A DNA stretch of 22,987 nucleotides. It comes from a virus. This document shows positions 14,795 through 22,857 of this stretch, piece by piece; the first letter of the stretch is position 1, and the number at the start of each line of letters is the position of its first letter. The notes beneath the pieces are model-generated. The model was not told the origin of the DNA. It worked only from the letters and a program-made list of their open reading frames with translations, and did not search any database. The stretch covers positions 1 to 22,987 of IMG/VR virus record IMGVR_UViG_3300025127_000297. One strand, written 5' to 3'. Made by a program: the position numbers and the translations under genes.

Positions 14795-15031
14795 TTAGCC
14801 CACCCAACTGCGGATTTTCATGTAGAACCACTCAACGGTGTTCTCCCACACGCTAAATTCGGTGCTTGCCTCGAAAAACGAGACGCTGAGAGCCGTTGCT
14901 GTGCCCACAATGATGGACAAAAGCACCGCGCGCCCCCGCTCGTAGTAGGTGTCGAGCATGTTTTGCGTGTGCAAAGCGCGCAACGTCGCCTCCGTGGCGT
15001 CGTCACCGGGCGTTTTGAACAACCATCCCAC
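14795..15031 (-). CDS. Single-pass membrane protein, 78 aa
   Basis: Two GTG starts are possible. The one at 15040 overlaps the upstream stop (GTGA) but sits directly on the Shine-Dalgarno. The one at 15031 lies eight bases after AAGGAG and is preferred. The N-terminal half is polar and helical with a tyrosine/charged patch. A hydrophobic segment at about 33-53 (RAVLLSIIVGTATALSVSFF) is one transmembrane helix. The C-terminus is aromatic-rich (ENTVEWFYMKIRSWVG), as in interfacial helices. The stop TAA is two bases before the GTPase ATG. No homologue recognised. Its placement argues for a role with the GTPase. Confidence 0.75.
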   Translation of the reverse strand: MGWLFKTPGDDATEATLRALHTQNMLDTYYERGRAVLLSIIVGTATALSVSFFEASTEFSVWENTVEWFYMKIRSWVG

Positions 15032-15036
15032 GCGTT

Positions 15037-15552
15037 TCACTCCTTCTTGGCGAAGGTGCCGTCAGAGTTGCGCTTCTTCTGCGCACCTGAGCCGAGATTC
15101 ATCGGCTCCTTCTTGCTCGCTTTATGTTGCGGCACCTCGGAAGGGTCGTTCATGAGCGCAAGGTATTGCTGAACCTCGGGGTCTTCCTCCAACTGCTCCA
15201 ATTGTTTGGCGAATGCAGCCTCTTGCTTGCGGATTTCAATCTCCATCTGCTTCTGTGCGAACTTCATCTGCTGCGCTTGCATGGTTTTCGTCATGCTACG
15301 CTGCATGTTGGACACGACAGCGCGTTGGTCCATGCCATCTTGAGCGAGCATCTTGTAGATGAAGTAGGCCATGCCCTGCAGCGTGAACGCACCCATCGTG
15401 TAGGTTACGGCATTCGTGTAGGTTTCTGTGGACGTCAACCACAACCCTGCGTCGAAGACAGCAATCGCGCACCCGACGAGGATGCTGACGAACGAAATGA
15501 GGCCAAGGATGCGTAATTCATCGGTGTTTGAGGGCGATTGGGCCGGTTGCAT
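15037..15552 (-). CDS. Two-helix membrane protein with cytosolic coiled coil, 171 aa
   Basis: First gene after the candidate promoter. ATG 15552 is chosen because GGAGGA lies seven bases upstream; a TTG two codons earlier lacks support. Residues 14-39 and 48-70 are hydrophobic segments (SFVSILVGCAIAVF and the FTLQGMAYFIYKM region), consistent with two transmembrane helices. They are followed by a Met/Gln-rich coiled-coil-like stretch at about 80-125 and a basic, disordered tail ending in KRNSDGTFAKKE. The stop overlaps the next reading frame (GTGA). No family recognised. Position directly ahead of another membrane protein and a GTPase suggests a shared membrane function. A holin-like or virion-membrane role are alternatives without direct evidence. 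Confidence 0.85.
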   Translation of the reverse strand: MQPAQSPSNTDELRILGLISFVSILVGCAIAVFDAGLWLTSTETYTNAVTYTMGAFTLQGMAYFIYKMLAQDGMDQRAVVSNMQRSMTKTMQAQQMKFAQKQMEIEIRKQEAAFAKQLEQLEEDPEVQQYLALMNDPSEVPQHKASKKEPMNLGSGAQKKRNSDGTFAKKE

Positions 15553-15591
15553 AGGCAACTCCTCCTGCTCGCTCGGTGATGCTCGCTCGAC

Positions 15592-15611
15592 TTAACGCTT
15601 CGGGCGTTTAA
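15592..15611. other. Small GC-stem hairpin in the operon leader
   Basis: AACGC-TTCGG-GCGTT forms a five-base-pair stem closed by a TTCGG-type loop, with partly paired TTA/TTAA flanks. It lies between the presumed start point and the first gene of the leftward operon. It could be an RNA structure affecting translation or stability, or a weak terminator for the giant gene. There is no U-tract on the minus-strand product, so a terminator is not favoured. Confidence 0.3.
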
Positions 15612-15637
15612 TTCACCCCTTTATCGAGATTCTTAAT

Positions 15638-15681
15638 TTCTTATGATAAGAATATGGTATATTATTTCTTATCAGAAAGAA
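15638..15681. repeat. Operator-like repeat: TTCTTAT palindrome plus a second imperfect copy
   Basis: TTCTTAT-G-ATAAGAA (15638-15652) is a perfect inverted repeat with 7-bp arms and one central base. A second copy with the same left arm, TTCTTATCAGAAAGAA (15666-15681), lies 28 bp away and is imperfect on the right. The TATA-like element sits between them. This is the usual geometry of a repressor or activator binding pair. The bound protein is unknown. The duplicated zinc/HTH protein encoded at 11397-12062 is one candidate. Confidence 0.5.
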
Positions 15682-15685
15682 GTGA

Positions 15686-15699
15686 GATTCTCAAGAATC
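15686..15699. repeat. Inverted repeat over the stop codon of the giant gene
   Basis: GATTCT-CA-AGAATC has perfect 6-bp arms and spans the TGA at 15691-15693. The arm sequence GATTCTT recurs near 15627 inside the spacer. It may be part of the regulatory cluster or a stem at the 3' end of the giant gene's message. Confidence 0.3.
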
Positions 15700-18600
15700 A
15701 GGCTTCTGCATGAAGCGGAAGTCTGGCATGTTGACCTCCGACGGGCTTTGCACCGGCTGCACATTCGCAGGAGCGGGTGGCGGGGTGACCACACGAACGG
15801 GGTCCCGCCGTGCGAACGGCATCACCTTCTGAGGAATATCGTCACGAGCGACACGAACCATCCGAGCCTCGGGGGTAGGTCGAACCTCACCCGTCACCGG
15901 GTCATGCGACATGGGTCTTGGGACACGATACATGTCCGACTCGATTTGAGATTCGCCCATACTCGCCTCCAATTCACGCTGACGCCGCGCGTTCGCTGAG
16001 TGCACCGCGTCAAAAGTTTGGAGGTCATCGAAAGAGGGACCGCCATGCCGCGCAGCGATGCTATGCCCTTGATGCCCGGCACCCCGAATCTGCATTATTG
16101 CATCCGTCAACTCCCCCACGGCCTTGATGCGGCGGGGGTCATCTTCAGGAAGCGCGCGCAGTTCTGAGGCGTCGCCAAATCCAGACTCAGCAAGGACGTG
16201 GGCCATCACGTTTTCGTGATACGCGGTGGGGTAGTGCGTAGCCATAGCACGCGGCATGATGGTATTGTGAACAACATTCTCCGCATCCTGCGCGCGCATA
16301 CCGCTTTCCTGCTTGGTTTTGTCCACACGTCCAAGCAAGTTGTCCACGGGCGCAGGAGCGTCTGTGTTTTCGGCGTTTTCCATCGCCTTCTTCTTGAAAT
16401 CCCTCGGGTCCCACCTCCACGGCTCAATCCCGTCTACTTCGCGCGCTGCGAGAGGGAGGGAGTAGGTCTTTCCGACACCTGACTTGAAGTTGAAGGTCTT
16501 GTCTGCAAACTTCTGATAGTCCTCATACGCACCTCCTGTGAGGTTTGTGGTCGCTACGTCGCGCAACTCTTTGAGCATCTCGGGGTTGTTCATCCGCCAC
16601 TCGGAGAACCCGCTTCGGTTTTCGATGAGGTCTTCCCCACCGGACCTTTTCAAGCGCGTGTAGAAATCGGGGTCCACGAGTTCAAGGTTCATGCCGTTCT
16701 GAATACGGTCGAAGAACTCGTCAATCATCCGGTATTGCATCACTTGCTTCATTTGGTCTTTGAGCGCCCCATTGACCTTGTCGGCATACACACCGTCGAG
16801 GCCTTTCAGCCTCTCCTGACCAGTCGCGTCTTCCACCATTTCGTGCATGTAATTGTTGAGGTGGGCTTTGGTGTAGCGGGACAACGCCGCGCCACTCCAA
16901 ACATTCCCCGTCACCGCCTTCGTTGCTTCGTTGAAGCGCTCCACACCCTTCTTGCCTGCGTAGGTTTTGATGAGTTCAAGGTCTTCAGGGTTGAACATGG
17001 AAGTCGTATTGCGCACCAAAGCAGCAGCAGGGGCCTTCTTGCCCAACTTGTCCGTAGGCTTCCTCAGGAACTCCTTCAGTTCATCGGCTTCTTCATCATC
17101 CCAATCAGCACCGGAGTAGTAGGCGCTGAGTGCTCTACGCTCGTCTTTACCGTCCGCAAAGTCGCGCAATTCGTCTTGAGTGAAGTGCATTTCGCCTCGC
17201 TTATCACCCGGTGCAAAAACATCATGACGCCGCTCTCGCTCGGTCAGGAAGCGTCCATTGACGTAGTCGACGCGCGGTGCGCCCGGAGCCGCGAGCATGT
17301 GCAATTCGTGCATCTTCTCAGCGAGTTCGTGCTCAGGGTTGCCGTGCAACTCAAGAAGCGCTGGGTCGTCGAGAATCTCGTTCATCAAGTAGAATCCCTT
17401 GCTGTTACCCTTCCTTGCTGCCATTGAAGCCCAATGATTCACTTTCGCAGCGATGTGTTGGCGGTGATAACCGTCTTCCAAGGTGTTGCGGCGGAAACGA
17501 GTCAACGCGTCAAAACGCGGGGAGATGCTTTCAATCTCATCTCTGACGTCGTCATCGCTTGGCTCATCAGGGCCTTCCATCGACTGCTCCTTGATGCGTT
17601 CCATTTCGAGTCTCAACCCGGCACGTCGTTCCTCATCTTCGAGTTGCTCAGGCGTTTTTGTTTCACGGCGGAATCGCTCGCGCTCCTCTCCTCGTCGGCG
17701 CGCTCTTTCCTCTTCAATGTCCTCAAAACTGGCGTCAATGCGGTCAAAGAACTTGTTGCGCATACCTTCAGCGCGTTCGCGGGAAGTCAGCGACATTTGT
17801 CGGCGGTCTTCACGTTGGCGCGCAATTTCCTTTTCCGTGCCGAAGGGGTCAGCCTGTCCACTCTCAACCATGTCGCGATGCACTTGCATCGAAAGGAAGC
17901 CATTCGCGTCCAATAAGGGTGCAAACAAGTCTCGGATACCCGCATCTTCAGGCAGTTGTTGAAGACGGATGGGGACGCGACCCATGATGGGGTGTTCTGA
18001 CTTACCTGAGTAGCCCGGATACCCGTGAAGCAGCGCTTCGACTTGCTCATCGTCTTCCGGGTCAATCTCTCCCGCGCCGTGACAATGCGGACAGATGCCG
18101 CTCGCGCAGCGTTGGTGAGGTGTATCAGGGTGCTGCTCATCACAGGCGGGACAAGCATACAGCGAGAACTCGTGAGGGGCGAGGTGCTCGCTTGCTCCAT
18201 GCTCGTCGTAGGACTTATCGGCGGGGCGAGCGACCTTTGCGATGGCGCCCTTGAGGTCGGAGTGGTCGCTCGACAAGTGACGCAAGTCCTCGTCGTGGTG
18301 CTTCATGAACTGAATGAGCCGGTCTTTGCTCACCATGCCTGAAGCGCCACAGAATCCGCAACCCGACGGAGCCTCGTTGGCCCATCCTGACTTACCAAAC
18401 TCCTTCTTCTCGCCGCTGTCGACAGCAGCGATTTGGTCCTCGCTGTAATGCGAGTTGTGTTGCAGTCTGCGAACTTCTCGCTCACTCATCGACTCACCAA
18501 CCGCCGGTTTTTCGGGCGTCGCGTCGATGTGATGACTGGTCATGCCCATCAAGTTCTCCAAGTCCCGCTCAGTCAAGACAGGCGTATCTTGCGCGTCCAT

Positions 18601-21600
18601 GAAGACTTCTTCCTCTTCTTCCGTCGGCTCTCGACCTTGCAGTTGTCGAACCTGAGCGCGGAACTGCTCCAAGTTGTCGGCGACATAGGGCAAGCGGTTG
18701 TTCATGTCCCATCGGATGGCTGTCCCGACCCCTTCTCCGAGTTGCCCCTTGAGGTATTTGTCGGGTTCGTAGTTTCTGATAGGTCGCTTGTCGAGGCGTC
18801 CACCCTCTGCCATACCTGCCTGATAAATGATAGATTGCGGTCGCCCGTCTTCGTCAACGTAACTTTGGTTGCGCACTTCCACGAGCGCGCGCATCAATTC
18901 TCTTCGGTCTTCGACACCGATGAGTGGCGCGAGCAGGTGACCTGCGTTGAGAATCGCCCCCAACGCCTTCCCTCGCTCTCTCTGCTGACGAATAGGGTTG
19001 TTGACGAATTGGCGCGCCTTCTTGTCCGTATCCCTTTGCCGCCTGTCCAAACGAGCAAAGAAGCCCTTGACTTGCTCCGGCTTCATCTGCCCGCTGAATG
19101 CGTCCTTAACACCGGAAGCCATTGAGCCGAACCTCGTCTTCGCCAACGGAGTCAGACCCATGACGCGAACCGGCGAGCCTTCTACGACGTCTTGCTCAAG
19201 AGGACGGTCGAGTTCAAGGACGTGGGTGTTGCGCCCCCCTGAGCGCACAGCCCTGATGATGCGGTCTTCGTCGCCGATTTTGATGGTCTTGCCCGTTGAA
19301 CCGGGCTTGATGCCGAGCATCTGATACAGGTGGGAAGGGATGGTGATTTTACGCGCACCCTTGTTTGCGCCCATTGGGAGGTCAAACCTCCCCTTGGACA
19401 ATCCCCCGAGAAGGTTGTTGATTTTCTCCGCTGTCTCTTGCTCATACCTTTTGGCGAGTTGGACGGCTGCTGCATTCTCGCGCGGCGGGATGTATTGGTC
19501 GTCGCCCTCATCGTCTTCGTAGAACTCACCACCATACTCGGCGTGCAAGTCAACCATCTTTTGACGATGCTCGTCGCGGATAGGGCGCAAGGTCATCATC
19601 ATACCCTTGAGTTGACGAGAAGCCACTTCGGCCTCATTCCGACCTTCGGTGTTCTTCAGAATGCTCTCAACGAGCCTTGCGCGTCCACCGAAGGACTTCA
19701 TGGCGCCCTTGAGTTGAGCCTTGGACATCTTCTTCCCATCGGGAAGCAATTCACCGCTCGCCAACTGCCTGATGACGTCAACGCCTTGGTCGAGTCCGCC
19801 GACTTGCTGTTGAATCAGATGGCGAAGGCGCGTCTGCTCGCGCATGTGCTCTCCCATGAACTTGTCCGGGTATGCAAGGCCGAGGGCGACACGCTGCGCC
19901 GGACTCAGGCGAGCAGCACCGGTCGGAATGCGATTATCGGTCTTTGTCTTCAGACCGAAGACTTTCGCCACCGCCTGAGCCTTATCGTGCGTGCCCTCCA
20001 ACAAGGCCTTCACGATGTTTTTCTGGACAATGCCCCGAACGTAGGAGTCCCCGTAGTTTCTGCTCAACGTATCGAAACGGTCACTCTCATCCCTTCCGAA
20101 AACGAATTTGTTGATTTCGGCAAGCGACACCTCGCCTTCTTTCTCGGATGTGATGGGGATGCTTTGTTGTCTACCATCGACCGAGCGATAGGACAACTGC
20201 GGAACCGACATTGGGAGGTAGACGAAGGGCGTCTTGTGGCTATCTGCGTGAGAGTTGATGATGGCCGATTCGCTGTCGAAGTTGCCAAAATGCCGAGGGT
20301 GGCAGGCTTCGCAAGTGCCTCCGGCGTCTTCTCTCAACTGGTCGCTTTGGTTGAACTCATTGTCGAGGATTGAACCATAGAAGCGATGTTCCTTCCCGTC
20401 GGTGTATCGCTTCAGACTGTCTTGTTGATGGTCGACGTCCTGCAGGCGTTGCTTCAGACGAGCGTTATGCTCCTTCTGACGGAAGAAGTGCTTGAGCAGC
20501 GCGCGCGTATCTCCAAGACGCAATCCTTGGTTCGGGTCAGCGGACAGTTCCGTCGGTGAGGCGAGAGCGTTGAGGAGCATTTTGAGCGCAGCGTTGTGCC
20601 CTTCCAACCCCTCCTTGTCCGTCATCGACATCGCCGCTTCTGCGAAGTCAGCGGGCTTCACTCCAACTTGCTCAGCCACTTTCTGCAAGTCAGCGAGGTC
20701 GCTTTGCATACGCATCATTTCTTCTTTCTTGATACCGCTGCTCTCGATGATTCGGAGGTAGCGTTGGCCGTTCTTCGTCTTGCGCGCAACAGCCTTTTCT
20801 CGGTCATCGCTGCCGAGGATGTCGAGGATGCCCTTGACGTCATCTCGCTTGAGTTTCTTGACGTCGTCAAAGTTGGCCCCACCTCTCACGAAGCGAACTT
20901 TGAGGTGGTTCATCAAAGCACCAAAGCCCATGATGTTGTCCATAAACTGGTTCATTTTGTTCTCGACGGCGTCCTCAGTCTTACCGTGCAACGGGTGACT
21001 TGAATCGAAAAAGTCAGGGTTGGGCATGTCGTCCTCACCGGGGATGATGTAGTTGCTCATCGTCCTGTGCTTCGATTCCATGTGGAGGGCTTCATCACGC
21101 GTGATGACGTTTGCGCGCAGCATGCTTTCGATGAGTTGCAGGTTGGGGTCGCGCCTCGCCCTCGTCTTGCTCTCAGGAGTCTTCTCTGTGGTTTCGCGAA
21201 TACGTCGCGCCTCTCGTGCGAGTGGGTCGTTGCGGTCCTCAGCCGCTACGTTCTCCGTCGTTCGGTCGAAATCAGCAGGCACTTCACCCGCGACTGTGCC
21301 CAATCGCTTACCGGGTGACTCCGAAGACAGCCTTTCCGCTTCCGTCGACGCGCCTTCTTGGAGTTCTCCACCGGCACGCCCACCGGCGCGAGCATCGTCA
21401 AGACCTGCCGCCTCAACAATGCCTGCGCGCTCAGCGAAATCTCTCATCATCCCTGACTCGGTAGAGGCCATGATGGCCGGGTGCTTCTTGGCGACCGTTA
21501 GGTCGTCCATCATCGCCGTCCATGCGCGTTCGATGTCCTTTGCGTTGACCGTCTTGCGCCCCTTGAGGAAAGACGTCATGAAGTCGTCAGGGCAGTTCGG

Positions 21601-22857
21601 GTCAACAGGCATCCCGTAGCCCACTTCAAGCGCAGCCTCAGCAAACGCGGGCGTGACCACGTTAGGATTTTCGCGCGCAGATACGCCTTTGATGCGCCCA
21701 CCGATGCTGCTCTCGCCCGTCATCATGCGCGCGTGCTTGTCCACGTCACGCATGACCATAGGAACGACACGCCGCATTTGGTCGTGAGGAATGCCCTCCT
21801 CCTCCGCTTTGCTCTCAATCATACGCCTCCATTTCCTGACCGTAGCCTTGTCGGGCGGTGCTTGCCCCGGCTCCAAGTGTCGGTTCTTCCCGACAGCGAA
21901 GGCGGTCGGAGCCACCATCTCGAAAATTCCACGTTCGTCCTTCGACCCTTCGTAAATAGCGCGCGCTTCTTCAGCGGAAACGTCTCCGCCTGCAGGTGTG
22001 AACTTCGCACCCTCAGGCACTTGCTGAATCGGCTTGGGCGCAGGGCCACCACCCGCGATGCGGGGGTTGACGTTGACGCGACGATAGCCTTCGCCCAACG
22101 GCTTGTCCAACCCCTGAATGACGTTCTTGACGGGGTGGTTTGTGCTACCCATGCCCTCCTTTCCACCCGTGGAGAAATACTGAACAAGCGCCTGTTGCCC
22201 CTGTCGCCGCTTTCCTGCACGAACCATCTTCGCCCAATCGCCGCGCGATATCCAATGCGACAACTCAGGATTGACGCGGTTGAAACGCATGTGCTCTTCG
22301 AGTGAGCCGTTGCTCTCCTCATCCTGCGCGCGCATCTCTCCGAGCCTTTCGCCACCGGGCACCTCTTTGGCGTAGTGCGCAACGAGTTGGTCGAGGCGCT
22401 TCAGCAAAGGCTTGGTGACGAGCGGGTCGGTCATCAGGCTTGGAATAACGACATTGTCGTCATCGTCGACGGTGCTCTCAAAGCGTTCATCCCCGAGGCC
22501 CATGAAGTCAGCAACCTGATGGTTGATGGCGTAGATTGCTCCGTGGTATAGCGCGTCGTAGTCGATGTCCTTTGGGTCATCAACGCCCTGCTCCTTCATG
22601 ACGGACTTGACGTCCATGAGCCTGCGGAACGCCGAAGACAAGCCCCTGTATCCGCGCTTAAATGCTTCTTCGCGACTGTCTTCGTCGACGACTTTGGTTT
22701 CATCTTGCGGCTCCCTGTTCCTGTCCACACGAACGCGCCGCGGTGGGTCGATGAAGCGTGGGCTACCTCCGCGGTCAAGCCTGCCCTCCTTTCCCTCTTC
22801 GTCTTCCTCCTTGCGGACCACGTCAGCGTCCATGACGCGAACAAGGCGGCGAGGCAT
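15691..22857 (-). CDS. Giant multi-Cys/His protein, 2388 aa, function unknown (candidate virion protein)
   Basis: An uninterrupted frame of 2388 codons, about 31% of the window. ATG at 22857 follows GGAG by four bases and overlaps the upstream stop; a GTG one codon earlier is possible. The protein is highly charged and mostly helical-looking. Visible landmarks are a C-x2-C-H cluster at about 849-855 followed by further His; C1500/C1503 followed by a His-rich stretch; C1569/C1572, C1584 and C1589/C1592 (CPHCHGAGE), resembling one DnaJ-type zinc repeat; a short stretch near 1165-1190 (RKITIPSHLYQMLGIKPG) recalling AbrB-type hairpins; an Arg/Glu coiled-coil-like region around 1676-1760; and a proline-rich tail. 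I see no Walker, polymerase or peptidase motif. Its place beside the packaging and structural genes suggests a virion or ejected protein, but this is inference. Confidence 0.9.
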   Translation of the reverse strand: MPRRLVRVMDADVVRKEEDEEGKEGRLDRGGSPRFIDPPRRVRVDRNREPQDETKVVDEDSREEAFKRGYRGLSSAFRRLMDVKSVMKEQGVDDPKDIDYDALYHGAIYAINHQVADFMGLGDERFESTVDDDDNVVIPSLMTDPLVTKPLLKRLDQLVAHYAKEVPGGERLGEMRAQDEESNGSLEEHMRFNRVNPELSHWISRGDWAKMVRAGKRRQGQQALVQYFSTGGKEGMGSTNHPVKNVIQGLDKPLGEGYRRVNVNPRIAGGGPAPKPIQQVPEGAKFTPAGGDVSAEEARAIYEGSKDERGIFEMVAPTAFAVGKNRHLEPGQAPPDKATVRKWRRMIESKAEEEGIPHDQMRRVVPMVMRDVDKHARMMTGESSIGGRIKGVSARENPNVVTPAFAEAALEVGYGMPVDPNCPDDFMTSFLKGRKTVNAKDIERAWTAMMDDLTVAKKHPAIMASTESGMMRDFAERAGIVEAAGLDDARAGGRAGGELQEGASTEAERLSSESPGKRLGTVAGEVPADFDRTTENVAAEDRNDPLAREARRIRETTEKTPESKTRARRDPNLQLIESMLRANVITRDEALHMESKHRTMSNYIIPGEDDMPNPDFFDSSHPLHGKTEDAVENKMNQFMDNIMGFGALMNHLKVRFVRGGANFDDVKKLKRDDVKGILDILGSDDREKAVARKTKNGQRYLRIIESSGIKKEEMMRMQSDLADLQKVAEQVGVKPADFAEAAMSMTDKEGLEGHNAALKMLLNALASPTELSADPNQGLRLGDTRALLKHFFRQKEHNARLKQRLQDVDHQQDSLKRYTDGKEHRFYGSILDNEFNQSDQLREDAGGTCEACHPRHFGNFDSESAIINSHADSHKTPFVYLPMSVPQLSYRSVDGRQQSIPITSEKEGEVSLAEINKFVFGRDESDRFDTLSRNYGDSYVRGIVQKNIVKALLEGTHDKAQAVAKVFGLKTKTDNRIPTGAARLSPAQRVALGLAYPDKFMGEHMREQTRLRHLIQQQVGGLDQGVDVIRQLASGELLPDGKKMSKAQLKGAMKSFGGRARLVESILKNTEGRNEAEVASRQLKGMMMTLRPIRDEHRQKMVDLHAEYGGEFYEDDEGDDQYIPPRENAAAVQLAKRYEQETAEKINNLLGGLSKGRFDLPMGANKGARKITIPSHLYQMLGIKPGSTGKTIKIGDEDRIIRAVRSGGRNTHVLELDRPLEQDVVEGSPVRVMGLTPLAKTRFGSMASGVKDAFSGQMKPEQVKGFFARLDRRQRDTDKKARQFVNNPIRQQRERGKALGAILNAGHLLAPLIGVEDRRELMRALVEVRNQSYVDEDGRPQSIIYQAGMAEGGRLDKRPIRNYEPDKYLKGQLGEGVGTAIRWDMNNRLPYVADNLEQFRAQVRQLQGREPTEEEEEVFMDAQDTPVLTERDLENLMGMTSHHIDATPEKPAVGESMSEREVRRLQHNSHYSEDQIAAVDSGEKKEFGKSGWANEAPSGCGFCGASGMVSKDRLIQFMKHHDEDLRHLSSDHSDLKGAIAKVARPADKSYDEHGASEHLAPHEFSLYACPACDEQHPDTPHQRCASGICPHCHGAGEIDPEDDEQVEALLHGYPGYSGKSEHPIMGRVPIRLQQLPEDAGIRDLFAPLLDANGFLSMQVHRDMVESGQADPFGTEKEIARQREDRRQMSLTSRERAEGMRNKFFDRIDASFEDIEEERARRRGEERERFRRETKTPEQLEDEERRAGLRLEMERIKEQSMEGPDEPSDDDVRDEIESISPRFDALTRFRRNTLEDGYHRQHIAAKVNHWASMAARKGNSKGFYLMNEILDDPALLELHGNPEHELAEKMHELHMLAAPGAPRVDYVNGRFLTERERRHDVFAPGDKRGEMHFTQDELRDFADGKDERRALSAYYSGADWDDEEADELKEFLRKPTDKLGKKAPAAALVRNTTSMFNPEDLELIKTYAGKKGVERFNEATKAVTGNVWSGAALSRYTKAHLNNYMHEMVEDATGQERLKGLDGVYADKVNGALKDQMKQVMQYRMIDEFFDRIQNGMNLELVDPDFYTRLKRSGGEDLIENRSGFSEWRMNNPEMLKELRDVATTNLTGGAYEDYQKFADKTFNFKSGVGKTYSLPLAAREVDGIEPWRWDPRDFKKKAMENAENTDAPAPVDNLLGRVDKTKQESGMRAQDAENVVHNTIMPRAMATHYPTAYHENVMAHVLAESGFGDASELRALPEDDPRRIKAVGELTDAIMQIRGAGHQGHSIAARHGGPSFDDLQTFDAVHSANARRQRELEASMGESQIESDMYRVPRPMSHDPVTGEVRPTPEARMVRVARDDIPQKVMPFARRDPVRVVTPPPAPANVQPVQSPSEVNMPDFRFMQKPDS

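Larger units (their letters stand above)
15553..15690 (-). promoter_or_regulatory. AT-rich spacer: probable promoter of the leftward late operon
   Basis: This 138-bp spacer between the giant gene and the next start is markedly AT-rich in a GC-rich window and is the longest non-coding gap. Read on the minus strand it contains AATAATATACC (about 15656-15667), a plausible archaeal TATA element. A start point about 25 bp downstream would fall near 15633, leaving a leader of about 80 nt before the ATG at 15552. A GGAGGA Shine-Dalgarno sits seven bases before that ATG. The direct repeat gctcgctcg occurs twice near 15567-15590. No bacterial -35/-10 pair stands out. Promoter function is inferred from sequence only. 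Confidence 0.55.

Noticed and set aside
18060-18160. DnaJ/Hsp40 call for the giant protein
   Set aside because: Only one CPHCHGAGE-type unit and two or three extra cysteines are present, and there is no J domain (HPD motif in a J-domain context).
19150-19365. AbrB/SpoVT domain call in the giant protein
   Set aside because: A short resemblance (ITIPSHLYQMLGIKPG) is seen, but the rest is not convincing without a profile search. Mentioned only as a landmark.
19330-20373. Long plus-strand frame (347 codons) within the giant gene
   Set aside because: The minus frame is open for 2388 codons and contains sensible zinc clusters. The plus frame has no ribosome site or motif.
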